Shown here: in pieces, positions 10,824-22,626 of the stretch | Position numbering within the stretch: position 1 is the stretch's first letter | How the letters are laid out: each line of letters opens with the position of its first letter | NCBI GenBank assembly: GCA_039000515.1 | Contig: JBCFYV010000001.1 | Location: forward strand, 29,533,048-29,597,047 | DNA from: Timema cristinae | Taxonomy: Eukaryota > Arthropoda > Insecta > Phasmatodea > Timematidae | Direction of reading: 5' to 3' | DNA: 64,000 bases | Position numbers and translations under genes: made by a program | Notes under the pieces: model-generated | What the model was told of the DNA's origin: nothing | The model's input: the letters and a program-made list of their open reading frames with translations, nothing else | Databases searched by the model: none

Positions 10824-12985
10824 TTTGTTAAATTTGATACATTGAAACTATCTATCAAAAATTACAGATGCAGATCATATGAATTGACGTATGAATATGT
10901 GAAAGTAAACCTAATAACTTTTATATAAGTCAGATAAGGTTCTTCCTCTGAACGTATGACTGTAGACAACCAACCAATGTTGGTGAAGCTATAATTAAGT
11001 TTTGTATGTACAAGTCTTAGATCAGTTACACGGGTATGCATACGATACGTCAGCAACTGTTGTGGTTTCTCCTTTGTAGCAAAGAAAGGGTATTATTCCA
11101 ACTTGACAATAACATCTTGTTGACATAATTCGGTCCCTTCCCTCAGTTGGAATGCACCGGGGGTAAATACCATTAGATTAAGGCCTTGCAAAGTCTGCAG
11201 TGAGCCTTTGATTGCGGGATTAATTGTGCTATAATAGTCCAGTTGTGATTTAATTAACCATTAAATTCAGTTACTTGAGTGAGACACTAGGGTCGTATCG
11301 TCATTTTATGAACCTTTAAGATAGATTTAAATTATAATCTTACAATTATTGTTTTCTTAGTGACAAATAATTATATTAAATGTAAAAATGACAGTTCAAT
11401 AAGCAATTAGATATATAAGAAAGAATATGAATACAATTTGAAATATTCATTTACATGTAATAATGATTATTTAAATTAAAATCTTAATTTTTTTTGTGTC
11501 TAAGAACACATAAATATATTCATAGTTGAAATGCCATAGTGAGGGGAATTCTATACAGTTCAAAAACAAAGAGATATAATTTTTATAAAGAAAATTATAT
11601 CTAATAGTTTTACTAGAGTTTATTCATGGTCTAAATGACTTGTAGATTGTGTATACTGCTAGGAAAGCTACTCTCTATGGCATTTTGACAATTAATATAT
11701 TTGTGTATTTAGACACTAATAAATGTAAATTTATAATTACGATAGTAATTCATCCTAGCGTAAGCATAAATTACTAGATCTAGAGAACCTTGTAACATCC
11801 GTATAGTTTAATTATTCACAAACTGATTTTATTATCAGAGATGTCGTTAAATAAAAATATTTGTGTGGAAATAACGTAAATATATAACTTCAGAGCTAGC
11901 CATGGAATTAGTAACAAAGTTTGTATAGATTATGAAACACAGATTTATATTTTAATTTTTTTATTACTATACCCACTATTAATATTTGTAATGCGGTATT
12001 TAATAAGCGTATGCATACATATATATTTATATATATAACTAATTAATAAACTATGAATATTGTTTTATTTGCTATATTCTATTTTATAAATATGCAAAAT
12101 ACAGCTAAAAATATAAATACAAAATATTAATTGAATTTATAAGAAAAACGCACTTTAAATGGGGTTTTTACAAATTAATAATGATGTTCAATCGGCTCAA
12201 TATTTATTTGGTTTTAAAATTAATGAATTTTAACAGATTTAATCATACATATTAACATAATCCTATTATACTCTGCCCCGTTGCACACCCGAACATATTT
12301 GTGAAATTTGTCTGGTAGAATTAGGCCATGGAACAACTACAACGATGGTATATTGAATTGTTTTTTTTCAAAATGGTTTTCATAACTTCCTCCACTCAAA
12401 TTCTCTTGCTGTTTTTTTCTGTATTCTACATTCATTATCCAATCTTTATTAGGGTAAATATGCGGACTGGTAGTGCACAACAACAATTAATTAAATATCC
12501 CTTACTTTATTTAATTTTCACATTATACATATTGAAAGTATTATTGAATAATATATTTATGATACAATAATAAAAATAGCTAGAGACTTTTTTTATTTCA
12601 TGTGAGAAAAGAGTGAACACTACTATGGTAGAAGCTTACGTTGTTCTAAATTTTATCACGAAGGCACATCTGTTCGTTTTAAGAAAGAGTTGCAAAGCAA
12701 TTTACAGTTTTAACCTTATAACAAACTAAAGTTTATATAATTTAGAATTGAGATAGTCAAAATGAATTAAAGCTCTAGATAAATTATAAAGTTTTAAATT
12801 TGGAATAAAAGTTGATGTTTAGATCATTATAGTAGAGATAAATTGATGTAAAAGAGAATAGAATCCATTGGCAAAATTATTTTACATTTTATGTGTGGAC
12901 ACCAATACCAGGAGAACATATTCCATTAATTACTATCCGTAAAGAAACAAAAGAAGATAGTGAAAAAGTGTGAAGAATAAAAAAA
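10824..12985. other. Long AT-rich interval, no recognised features
   Basis: About 2.2 kb with no SINE boxes, terminal repeats or conserved protein. A less AT-biased patch lies at about 11040-11240. The 80-residue frame at 12328-12570 is rich in Leu/Ile/Phe as random AT-rich DNA would give. If a host exon or intronic signal is here I cannot see it. Confidence 0.35.
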
Positions 12986-12987
12986 AA

Positions 12988-13103
12988 TCATTTAGGGGAA
13001 TTCACCCTCAGTACACCCGACTGCAACTTTAACCCTTATCTCGCCGTCGTTGGCAGTTGACTGGGAAAGTGACGCCTTATACCAATCGACCACCGGTGCG
13101 GCT
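12988..13103 (-). mobile_element. SINE-1 (head B), partial
   Basis: Minus-strand head and start of body only: TTCACCCTCAGTACACCCGA, then the complement of the B-box and class-II arm, ending GACCACCGGTGCGGC. The tail is absent. The tRNA-like part reads GGTGGTCGATTGGTATAAGG on the element strand. Confidence 0.65.
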
Positions 13104-13221
13104 AAGTTATGATAAAAACATATTTTTGGGACTCTAGCAAAGATGTTAAGTGGTATGTAAAGACTATAAAAAAAAGGAGTAATATATATTTAATTTATAA
13201 AGCACAGTGATTAAAATAACA

Positions 13222-13498
13222 CTCCAACACCTTAGCTCAGTCGGTAGTGTGTCTGTCTACTGAGTTAAGGGTCCTGGGCTAAATTCTCAGCATTTCCAAA
13301 AAAAATTATCATAGGTGAAATGTGGGTTTACCCTTTCACAGTGAAAAATTAAGAGTTGGGGACTGGATGTTAGTCCTGTCCTAGTCTTAAGTTAGAATAT
13401 AAGGCATATGAAGCTACAACAGCCCTAGCAAGCAAGAAATGGAAAATGTACGGTTTGAATATAAAACTGACTCAAGCCACAGTCTGGAAACAGTAATG
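13222..13498 (+). mobile_element. SINE-3, near-complete
   Basis: Head with a perfect A-box TTAGCTCAGTCGGTAG (about 13232-13247) and a worn B-box GGGCTAAATTCTC near 13275. The body has GTGGGTTTACCC and GTCCTAGTCTTAAG. It ends GTCTGGAAACAGTAATG. It does not carry the ACCCGAACGGGT tail of SINE-1/2, so it must use a different 3' recognition. Matches 23563-23851 over its full length. Confidence 0.75.
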
Positions 13499-13689
13499 GA
13501 TGTGTAGCATTTATTTGGGATACATGCTCCAAAAAAGGTTTAAAACAAGAAAACTCACCAAAGTGCCCCACTATTGCTGCGCCAACTTACTGTTTCTCAC
13601 ACACAAAAAAGACAACAACTTGCCTCTACCAAAATATTGATCAACTGAACGAGGAGAAATATTGGACTAGTAAAGTGTTCTATACCTCG

Positions 13690-14875
13690 AGGTGGGGTGT
13701 GGAAAGTGTGTGACGCGCCTGCGCAAATGGATTGTTATGCCAGAGAGTTAATTGTTCTACGTAAATTCTACCAGTTCCGCGTGTGTTAACCCTGATACTC
13801 TAACCCCTCCTTCTCGTCATTATGTCGTGTTGACTAATGTTTTGTATTTACCCCTCTTCCCCCTCTTTGAGCTTGTATAATCATATAAATACTGGTGTTG
13901 TTCAACATGGATGGTACTTCTTGAAAGGGCTGTCCTCTAGGACACACCTTGGGTGTCCAGGAAATATTCGCAAGGTACAAAATCCCTTTTCGGCAGTTGT
14001 ATATTAGAAATTCTTTCTCGTCGTATTCAACTTATAAATATTTCAAAGCTTTGGACTTAGTCAATATGTCAAACATTTTTTACTTAGAATTTTTAACGTC
14101 ACTATGAATGTTGTAGCCTATTCTGGACTTGGAATATTTTACCTAACTAGGAATCATATTTAACTGATAAATGTTTATTCTGCATCGCCAATATGGCGTC
14201 TATACCTGATTGTTTTGTAAGGAATATATTTATTTGCGCGACGGATATAACAGAGATATCTGTGGGTAATTGTTTGTATCGAAAATGCCCATCAGGCAGT
14301 GGGAAATTTTCGTATTGTAAATGTAAAGTTATAAGTATTTTGGTATGAACCCTTTTCTACTGAATGGCCCATACGGCAAAAGTCTTGTATTATCGTTACG
14401 TAAGGAGTATTTTTGTCTGCATAGCCAGATTTTGTATTGGAATATTGTCGTCATTTAACTCATTGGCCTTGCGGCCTTATAGAGTTCATTGTTCATTGTT
14501 GTCAATTCCGATATTATGATCGTATGCTAATAGTTACATGAATTGTAAGCAATTCAAGATTGTACAACCAAATCACGTATTTTTTATACTCTGTTCAATT
14601 TTATTCTCGCCATCAATAAAACTACAAATTGTTACCATTGACATATATTCTTCTAAATCAAGGTTTCCTGCTTTATCCTTCGCCTTTTCCTGTTATGAAC
14701 ATAAACATAATTAAGGTGCGAGTTCTTGGAGAATATAAGTAAATGGGCCTGTGGTTAGCCTGTTTACTTTTGTTTGTATCCTCACAGCCCCTCTGCAATT
14801 GTTGTATTTATTTTTGTTTATTGTCTGTTGTGCGCCAGCCTTATTCTTCGGGGAAGAGTAAGGGCGGCGGTACAG
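13690..14875 (+). mobile_element. LTR-like segment (candidate solo LTR)
   Basis: This 1.2-kb block differs in composition from its surroundings. It begins near TGTGACGCGCC and ends near GGCGGCGGTACA, giving a TG...CA frame. It has a TATA box (ATATAAATAC near 13884) and an AATAAA signal near 14616, in the order expected of U3-R-U5. A purine-rich stretch (GGGGAAGAGTAAGGGCGGCG) sits at the right end. No identical flanking duplication and no second copy was found. It could instead be an unrelated promoter and 3' end, so this is a weak call. Confidence 0.35.
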
Positions 14876-15055
14876 ATGTAAAGTTAAATAAGTAATTAAA
14901 ATAACTCAAAGGTAATTAAAAGATGCAATACTAATGTCAATTTGGGAAAAAGCTGTTACCAAAGTTGAATTAGGTTGAAATTAATTAACATTATATAATT
15001 GTTAAATGTTCAAAAATATCATTATTAAATAATTGATGAAAATTAATAAAGAATA

Positions 15056-15340
15056 GTATGGTGTCGGACTTTTATGCTGGGGTACGGGGTTCAATCCTCT
15101 GTCTTGGCACAGATTTATCTGATTACCAAACCCTTCCTTCATCTCTGACAAGACGTGTATTAATTACAACTTGTGAATGTGGGGAGTGGCAGGTCTCCAC
15201 CGTGGTTCGGATTCCACGTTAAACTGTAGGTCCTCCATTTCATCTCACAATCACCCAACCACTACACATTAGCGTAAGTGCGTATAACCTTAATGGTTAG
15301 TAAGACGCGGTGCTAATAATAATAATATAATAATAATATA
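15056..15340 (+). mobile_element. SINE-2, subfamily with internal insert
   Basis: Plus-strand SINE-2 missing the first part of the head but keeping the B-box GGTTCAATCCT near 15088. Compared with the 10517 copy it has about 14 extra bases (GTGTATTAATTACAA-like) between GACAAGAC and CTTGTGAATG. The same insert occurs in the copy at 33548, which marks a subfamily. The tail hairpin has changed to AACC-TTAAT-GGTT, still able to pair. The (TAA)n run follows. Confidence 0.85.
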
Positions 15341-15349
15341 TAGCTATAT

Positions 15350-15530
15350 TATCTGAAATTACAAGACATTGTCAGGATAATCAAGTATCGTAGATTACGG
15401 TGGGTAGGACTTGAAGTGCGAATGAGAGAATCTAGAGCCATGCTCAGACTGACAACCCCAATAGGAAGATACCATTGGGAAGACCTGGAGGCTGATGGGA
15501 GGATAGTCTTAAAATGGATCTAGAATAGAT
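15350..15530 (+). pseudogene. LINE ORF2 C-terminal remnant
   Basis: Translation in one frame gives DIVRIIKYRRLRWVGLEVRM, and after a +2 frame change GRPGG, a stop, then WEDSLKMDLE. This order (LRWxGH-like, GRP..xxWEDxxKxDL) is the usual C-terminal end of non-LTR retrotransposon ORF2 proteins, downstream of the reverse transcriptase. The frameshift and stop show it is dead. A Helitron is inserted or lies immediately downstream (15533). The clade (RTE, I or Jockey type) cannot be fixed from so short a piece. Confidence 0.75.
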
Positions 15531-15532
15531 AA

Positions 15533-16020
15533 TCTATACTTATAAAATAACATGTCCTGACTGACTGACTGACTGACTGATTCATCATCGCCGAGCTCAA
15601 ACTATCAAGGCTACAAGCACGAAATTCGGACTTTATATTCATTTTGTTATGTAGGCACCCACTAAGAAAGGATTTTAGAAAATTCCACCCCAAAGGGGTC
15701 AAAATAGGGGATGATAATATGTATGATAATATATATGAAAGTCCGTCATTTTGAAAGTTACATAAACAAAATTTTGTATTTCGGTTATTGATGTAAAACA
15801 AATAAATACGTGTTTCAGAAATCTTGGAAATTTTATTTAATAAGGGATGAAAAAGGGGTGAAAATTTGTATCTGACTTGCATTATTTTTGATCTGAGGTC
15901 AAGTTATGGTCATCAACGTAACGTAATATTTTAAATTAATCTGTAAATACATATGTATATTTTCGTAATTGTATATAATCAACTTACACGCGAGCAAAGC
16001 CGCGGGCAACAGCTATCTAG
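15533..16020 (+). mobile_element. Non-autonomous Helitron with both ends
   Basis: The 488-bp unit starts TCTATACTTATAA and ends CTAG. It lies between an A (15532) and a T (16021), the A^T target typical of Helitrons. A (GACT)n run near 15556 and CACGAAATTCGGACTT near 15618 are standard 5' internal features. The 3' end holds GCAAAGCCGCGGGC, which can form the short terminal hairpin, then AACAGCTATCTAG. There is no Rep/helicase. Open frames here, such as the minus-strand 120-residue one at 15520-15882, are incidental. Confidence 0.88.
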
Positions 16021-16059
16021 TATGTAATAATTTGAACTGTATGGAACTCACAATAAGGA

Positions 16060-16255
16060 TAAGGTATGATGACGACGACTGAATAGAACTAACTCAAGCT
16101 AGAGCTATGGGTGTAATGAGGTGGACTGGATAGAACTAACTTAGATAGAGAAAGGGTTTATTGATGGGGTTTGGATAGAACTAGCTCAATATAAAAATAT
16201 GGTGTAATGAGGGGGACTCGATAGAACTATCCCAGTATAGGAATAGGTGTTGTAC
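16060..16255 (-). repeat. 47-bp minisatellite, short inverted block
   Basis: About four units with the core GGTGTAATGAGGTGGACTGG followed by ATAGAACTAACTCAAG-like sequence. This is the reverse complement of the 20-copy array at 54750-55690. It starts only about 40 bp after the Helitron end. The units vary in length by several bases. Confidence 0.8.
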
Positions 16256-16261
16256 TTTTGT

Positions 16262-18890
16262 AAATACGGCAATGTATAGTACTTTAGAGTTCCTAATACA
16301 ATAGATCAATTAAGTAAATAAATATAAAATATCAACATATATATATTACTAATCTTAAAGTGAAATTATATCTATTTGGATAGGAAAAATATATGTTAAC
16401 ACTACCTAAAACTTGCATGATACCAAAACATTACCAAGGTTACAAACTACATTAAACATCTTTTCCCTAAGCCAACTATAGTAATCCTTCACTGGACTAG
16501 GGATTTCATCAAAAGGCGTGGAGTTAATACAAAATTACAGTGATAATTTAGGTGGATTTTCTCAACCCAGAGATATGCTACACAAAATATCACAGGCAAC
16601 CCTAGCACCTTGATAATTTTACTTATTGGATAGTGGGACGAATCCTAGTAAAAATAATAAATATTTTCCTCGGCAACAACCAGAACCAAATAGGGTCACC
16701 CAAACGTTTGTTTGCATATTTTTAGGACTTAGCCACGTAGATGGACCTAGTACTTGAATTGGGAAATTTTAACAACCGTATTGATAACAAACTAACAAAC
16801 GATAATTCCTTAATCTATGTTAAAGTATGAAACTTTTACAATGGTAGAAACTATTAAATTGTCTATTAACACTATAAAAAGTTGCATACTAAGCCATACC
16901 AATTTAATTGAATTCCATTAAAATGAATATCACATTGCAGTTTACTATACTAATTTAATTTATTGATTAATTTATGTTGAAATGAAACGTATACTGCCAC
17001 AATAAAACGATATCCAATATTTAACTTTGAAGGTAGGCACTAGTTTAAAACCCAAGTACCTACGCTATGGGATTATTTTTTCTGTGAACCATTTAGACAG
17101 TTCATTTTACTTATAAAAACATGATGATGGTTCGTGAATGAGAAATATATATTTTTAGCATTTACACATACATAGATTATTTTGTGTTTTAGTAAAGCTA
17201 CTGATGAAGCTAAGCTAAAATTAAAACAAGTGATATTAAATTTTATAGAGGCAAAGTATTGTTTACAATTCAATAATCTATATTTAACTATAGGAAGCTG
17301 AATTAATTTAATTTATTCCCGATAGTAATGTAGTTAGAACTTGCAAACATAATAGTCCAGCGTTGCATGAAACGGGTAACAAAACGTGTAATGCAAGCTA
17401 CGGTTTTCTACACACGTCCATTTTCATCAAACTTGTCAGTCATTTTACCTAAAAACATATTTTTATGCTTATAATTATCATTTGAACACTGCATATATCT
17501 CCGTTTTTAGTGACATTTATTTTCTTAGAAGTATTTTGCAAACCGATGTGTTTAGTTAGGAATGCTAGGATTTTTATGCATTTTTGGATTTAGCTTCCAA
17601 TATAATGCTAAACCTATTCTTTTGAACACGTCATACAAAAAAAAATCCATGTGTAGACATTAGTCTCTGCATATTTCGCATATTTTAAGTGTTTTATAAA
17701 GTTTATTAATATTACTACATTTCAATTTTTTACTTTATTTGCAATAAACAATAGCATACGTTTTATATTCGTAGTATTTATTTTATTTATTGAATTACAA
17801 TGAGTGGAATATACATGCTAAGACTTTCCCCAATAACTTCTTGCGAATAAAAAGGAGTTTTATCCTACAAAATGTTGCTACAGAAGAGACAAATTATGGC
17901 ACTAGAAAATTTGGAAAATTTTTTGTTTTCCATGGTTATGAAAAATAATGATAATGTTAAGAATTATCTTTATTATTGTAATCAATATATATATATATAT
18001 ATTTTTTCAAAGTAGAATGTTTTGTAACAAACACGGTTCATTAAATTGGCAGAAACAACCATATATTCTACTCTTTAATATAAAGTCCTTTATCTGACGT
18101 GAGAATTTTAATTTAAGTATTATTATTTTGGAACACACTAGGACAGTGTTTTTTTAAAACAAATATTGGCACTTTTACCTGCGTGGTGGAATTTTGGATT
18201 TATTTTAATATTTCAGATATTACATAAGTCTATATTGTGACTTTAATTTGCATAAAAATTCTGACTATACTGATCAGATTCGGTTTTTACTAAATACGCT
18301 TAACATTTCTAAATATTTATTTGCCGACAAACGGACACCATTTGTCATTTTATATTTCATTCAATGTAATAAACATTTTGAAGAAAATATTTTTAGCTAT
18401 AAAACTTACGCGGTAAGGAAATATTGTAACTAACTAGTGTAGATGAATAAAAATTTAGGTGAAACATAAATTATAAAAAGAAATATGTACTTACAAAATG
18501 TGTCTTTTTTACCCCCCTGGTTCACTTAAGGCACAGATTTAAAAATTTCAAAAAAGTGCGCACAGTATATACACTATGAAAGACTATATGAAACTGAAGG
18601 TAGAAAGAAATATTCCACCTTTAAGCAGATACAGCAAATGCCCTTTCCAAAAATAATCACCACAGGCCACAATAGAGGCTACAAAAGAGGAGATGAAACC
18701 TTGACATCTGTAAAATATTTGTGATGACGTCATGGTCTTGTTATAGGAAAGGTCATTACTATTGTGAAAAAATTATTGGTAAACCAAGTGTAATACCAAA
18801 TACAATACACTATACAGACGCGTAGTAAGTAGCATCTAGCTCCGGTTAAAATCCAATACACTACACAGACACGTAGTAGGATCTGGGTTC
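16262..18890. other. Long AT-rich interval without recognised features
   Basis: About 2.6 kb with no SINE boxes, terminal repeats or conserved protein that I can see. A (TA)n run sits at about 17987-18002 and a TGACGTCA palindrome at 18725-18732. The short frames at 17073-17273 and 18248-18433 have no motifs. Confidence 0.35.
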
Positions 18891-18943
18891 GTTCAGACTT
18901 GAATAAAGATCCTTTTGGAAAACTTTAGGAAGAACGAAGAAAT

Positions 18944-19190
18944 GGCGCCTCGGTGGCGTAGTTGGCTAACGCGATAGTCGTGTTGAGCTCGACTGCTGAG
19001 GACGGAGAGATCGAGGTTCGAATCTCGGTCGGGTGAACTGGGGGTGGTTTTTCCTAAATGGTTTTCCACTCTCCCTCCACGAAAATGCGGGTTCACTTCC
19101 TCTAATTCAACCTTCCTAATTCCTAAATTCATTAATGTAATTAGTACTTAAAGCGTATAACCCGAACGGGTAGTAAGACGTGGTGCTAAA

Positions 19191-19225
<35 letters not shown>
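18944..19225 (+). mobile_element. SINE-1 (head A), full length
   Basis: A young-looking SINE-1. A-box TGGCGTAGTTGG (18954-18965) and B-box GGTTCGAATCTC (19015-19026) are both near consensus. Head A has a long variable-arm-like insert (GAGCTCGACTGCTGAGGAC). The body runs GGGTGAACTGGGGGTGG to TTCCTAATTCC. The tail is GCGTATAACCCGAACGGGTA then GACGTGGTGCTAAA and an (ATT)n repeat. I saw no clear flanking duplication. The minus-strand frame at 18893-19132 is a shadow of it. Confidence 0.9.
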
Positions 19226-19226
<1 letters not shown>

Positions 19227-19389
19227 GTAGCGTTCTATTGTGCAGGCGGAACGCTTTAAACTTTTGTTGTATCAACCGTTCTGGTCGTAAAAAATATGTT
19301 TTCATTTTACAGATATATATATATACTCGTATATATATTTAAATCACAAACATTAAGCTAATTATTTAACTGACCGTATTTTTAATTTA

Positions 19390-19620
19390 TCACCTGTCCG
19401 GGCTGTACGAATATATGATAATTACTCCAATAAGGTAGGGATGAGGGAGGAAAATTTTTAGAGATCATCTACCCTCATTTGCGTGGAAGAAGAGTGGAAA
19501 ACTATTTAGGAAAAACCTCCCTCAGTAAATCCAACAGGGATTCGAACCCCAATCTCTCCATCATCAGAAGTCCAGTCTAACAGGAGAGTGACACCTTATA
19601 CAGTTCGGACACTGTAATGG
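19390..19620 (-). mobile_element. SINE-1 (head B), old copy
   Basis: Minus strand. The tail is worn (CCTGTCCGGGCTGTACG). The body keeps CATTTGCGTGGAAGAAG and GGAAAAACCTCCCTCAGT. The head has the B-box complement GGATTCGAACCCC near 19550 and GAGAGTGACACCTTATAC, a head B signature. Confidence 0.75.
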
Positions 19621-19717
19621 GTTATGACTGTACTTGAATCAGTATTTTTAAACGTAATCGGATGGTATAAGATAAATAAGATAAATGTTTTAATGTGAGT
19701 AGGCAATAGTTAATTTT

Positions 19718-19763
19718 GTGCGTATAACCCGAATGGGTAGTAAGACGCGGTGCTAATAATACT
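19718..19763 (+). mobile_element. Tail-only SINE-2/LINE insertion, 46 bp, with 13-bp target duplication
   Basis: The insert consists only of the shared 3' tail: GTGCGTATAACCCGAATGGG, TAGTAAGACGCGG, TGC and a short (TAA)n. Perfect 13-bp duplications AATAGTTAATTTT lie at 19705-19717 and 19764-19776. The leading GTGCG matches SINE-2 rather than SINE-1. It may equally be the extreme 3' end of the partner LINE. It shows that a 5' truncation down to the tail alone still integrates. Confidence 0.88.
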
Positions 19764-19918
19764 AATAGTTAATTTTAAAATGTGAGTATAGTTAATTTTA
19801 AACTATACCTATAGATAGAGGAAAGACCGCAACTAATATTTTTTAAGCTATTAAAAACTTCTTTAGTATTATATATACACGCATATGTCATGTAATGTAA
19901 CCTGTTGGGTTTTTTTTT

Positions 19919-20147
19919 GCACTTAGTCCTGCCACCCGTTCGGTTTATTCGCTTATTTACTAACTACGCAGATGTTTTTAGATATTATGTAGGCTATATT
20001 TAGAGGAAGTGTACCCACATTTGTGTGGAGGGAGGCTTTAATACCATTTTTAAAAAACACCTGACCTAGAATAAAGCCTCAATCTCCCCTTCATTGGCAG
20101 TCTAGTTTACTGAGAGTCTAGCACCCTAAACCACGAGGCCAATGATG
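19919..20147 (-). mobile_element. SINE-1 (head B), old copy
   Basis: Minus strand, with tail CTTAGTCCTGCCACCCGTTC and body TTTGTGTGGAGGGAGG. The head ends with GTCTAGCACCCTAAACCACG. It is diverged from the younger copies and has no clear target duplication. Confidence 0.7.
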
Positions 20148-20635
20148 TTGGTAATGTGATTTGAGGTGGTTACATTTGATATAGCATTTTAAAAGCTGTT
20201 AAAATAATTTTAGTTATCTATTAAATTATTATCAATGATTAATACAGATATATAAATGCATTTTTTTTCCAAAGGACTCATAACCGTATTCTTACTATAC
20301 AATATCAATATAGACCTCATAAGCTATCGCATTAAATAAAATAAAACCCAACCAATTAAATAAAATATGTGTCAAACTTCTAATTTAATGAACCCAAAAT
20401 CAAATCTATCTGATGAGATATTAGTAAAATTTGGCATTTTACTACAATATATCAATTTTAATTCTTTCTTAGACAAATGACATTACTAGCGTATTTTCAA
20501 TGTTATGGTATAAAGTGACACAAACGCGCTGAAAACTTTAAATGGTAAAGAGAAATCGAAAGGATCAAAAGACAATTTTTGTAGGAAGCTACCAGTATTG
20601 ACGGGCAAAAGCTCATATAGTTTGAATTAATGGTA

Positions 20636-20755
20636 GCTTGGGGTTCAAGGTTAGAAACCCGGATGGGTGTTTTTCCTAAATATATTGTGTCCTACTCCAC
20701 CTCCACGCAAATATGAGTACATTTCCTATCCAAAATAAAGCTATCATTACTACTT
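20636..20755 (+). mobile_element. SINE-1 partial remnant
   Basis: Plus strand. A worn head (GGGTTCAAGGTTAGAAACCC) is followed by the conserved GTGTTTTTCCTAAATATAT and CCACCTCCACGCAAATATGAG. The tail is lost. Confidence 0.55.
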
Positions 20756-21142
20756 TATTTTGGAAGGTAAATTTGCTAATTAAACAGACGGATAGTGAGA
20801 TGCGATTAAAAAAGAAGAAGTTTCAAACCTTCTTTTAGTTTAATGAGTGATTATAAATTTAATGTCATGAAAACCGCATTTAAATAATCTCTGAATAATT
20901 CATGCATCTGTTTTAGAATCAAATAAATATGAGGTTTTCCATCACTTTGAAATTTGAATCAAAGTCTTTAAGAATGATTTGCTCAAAACAGGTTGGTGTT
21001 TACTTTACAACCCACTCACTATCCATTTCGACGGTATTAATACAATTTGTAAGTATTATTTTAAATTTTAATTCATATTTTGTTATTAATATTGGTTTAT
21101 TTGAATACATACATCACGTAAGAACTACTCATGAACTAACTT

Positions 21143-21380
21143 TTTTATTTATTTTTTATTTATCACCGCGTCTTACTACCCGTTCGGGTTATACGCTTAA
21201 GTATTAATTACGCTAATGGATTAGGGATTGGTAAGATTGAACTTAGAGGAAGTGAACCCATAGTTTCGTGGAGGGAGAGTGGAAAACCCATTAGGAAAAA
21301 CCACCCCCAGTTCACCCGACCAAGATTCGAACTTCGATCTCCCCATCCTCGGCAGTCGAGCACAACACGTCAAGCGTGAC
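21143..21380 (-). mobile_element. SINE-1 (head A), 5'-truncated, with target duplication
   Basis: Minus strand. The tail has a perfect CCCGTTCGGGTTATACGC. The body and B-box complement (GATTCGAACTTCGATCTCCC) are well kept. The head is cut within the anticodon-side region, so the A-box is missing. GAACTAACTT occurs at 21133-21142 and 21381-21390 as a 10-bp target duplication, proving the truncation happened at insertion. Confidence 0.85.
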
Positions 21381-21388
21381 GAACTAAC

Positions 21389-21767
21389 TTAATATGGGGT
21401 AGGAGGGTACGTGAGAAAAGATCAGTGTCTTTGCAGTTTTTATAACAACACATTTTTTGGGTAAAAATTAAAAAAGTAATTCTCAAGTAGAAATATATAG
21501 TTTAATTTTCTTCACATGCTGACATCAACATTTTTTAAACACTTTTCAAGGGTGCTCTTAGATTTAAAGACAATTTTTTCTCATCATTTGAAAAATTTCT
21601 CATCAAATGATAGATACTCAACAATTGTTATCACAATGTGAGGAAAATTAAATCGTATGTGACTACTGGAGCAATATTTTATTTATTTTGACAAAAAAAA
21701 TAAGTTTTGATTTAACAACTTAAATGAACACTTACATTTTCTTTCACCACCTTTCAATTCATCTTAA
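21389..21767. mobile_element. TTAA-ended palindromic MITE
   Basis: One of seven related copies (see also 26537, 31801, 39280, 48710, 50780, 58105). The left arm includes TAGTTTAATTTTCTTCACAT near 21497 and the right arm its mirror, TGTGAGGAAAATTAAA near 21637. The ends are near TTAA on both sides. No coding capacity. Neighbouring SINE-1 (21143-21380) is inserted right at its left edge. Confidence 0.75.
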
Positions 21768-22289
21768 CCAAATACAGTACTTCGAACCTAATCACCAGCA
21801 TTAGCGACTATCTTTATACTAATCATATAGAGGATGAGCCCGTATAAAATTAATAAATATTTTCTTCATTACTACCCAGATTCGAGTCAGGGTCCTTACC
21901 ATCAATGATAATGGTGGACAATAATAATAAAATTAATTTCACCTTCCTATTTTGAGGAAAAGGAAGACACTGCTAGTTTATTTAACTCACTTCAAAATAT
22001 AAATTTCTAACAGAAAATATTTGATCTTGTTTATTCTCACTGAAAACCTTTTCAATTATTATTAAACTCTTTGCCTATCCAAAACTTTTCTAGCATAAAA
22101 CAAATAGTATGCTATGTTCAAAATATTACAAGAAATAGATTGACCTATACTATCAAGTGTTTTTTAAAGTTTGATATAATTTTGATATGCCAACCAAAAA
22201 ATAAAACTAATTTTACTCTATTCCAATCAATTATTAAATTTCGAACAACACAAAAAAACAAGTTTTAATCAATCTTATTAACTCTCCAA

Positions 22290-22562
22290 TATATCTCAAT
22301 TATAAGTATGCATTTTAGCTATTGGATGATATTTATATTTTTTATTGTTTTAACACATTGATAAATTAATGTTTCTTAGGATAGTATAGAGAAGTGTAGT
22401 TTTAGATTGAGTACACTCTAATTAACGTGCAGAAGACATGGGAAATTGAAATTGATCAATTATTTTTTAAATACATGCCTCAATGCATAAAAATATATCT
22501 ATTTTTTATGATTTGAACTTTTAAAATTATTTTTGTATATTAAATTTCAAATAATCAAATTT

Positions 22563-22626
<64 letters not shown>

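Noticed and set aside
13232..13302. Possible functional tRNA gene with perfect A-box
   Set aside because: The B-box and acceptor stem are broken, and the sequence continues into the SINE-3 body.
13690..14875. Complete LTR retrotransposon
   Set aside because: No gag/pol coding sequence, primer-binding site or second LTR; at most a solo LTR.
15520..15882. 120-residue minus-strand frame
   Set aside because: Lies across the Helitron and encodes repeat-driven SVSQSVR-like sequence from the (GACT)n run; no domain.
18954..19030. Possible tRNA gene with both boxes
   Set aside because: Head of a SINE-1 with full body, hairpin tail and terminal repeat.
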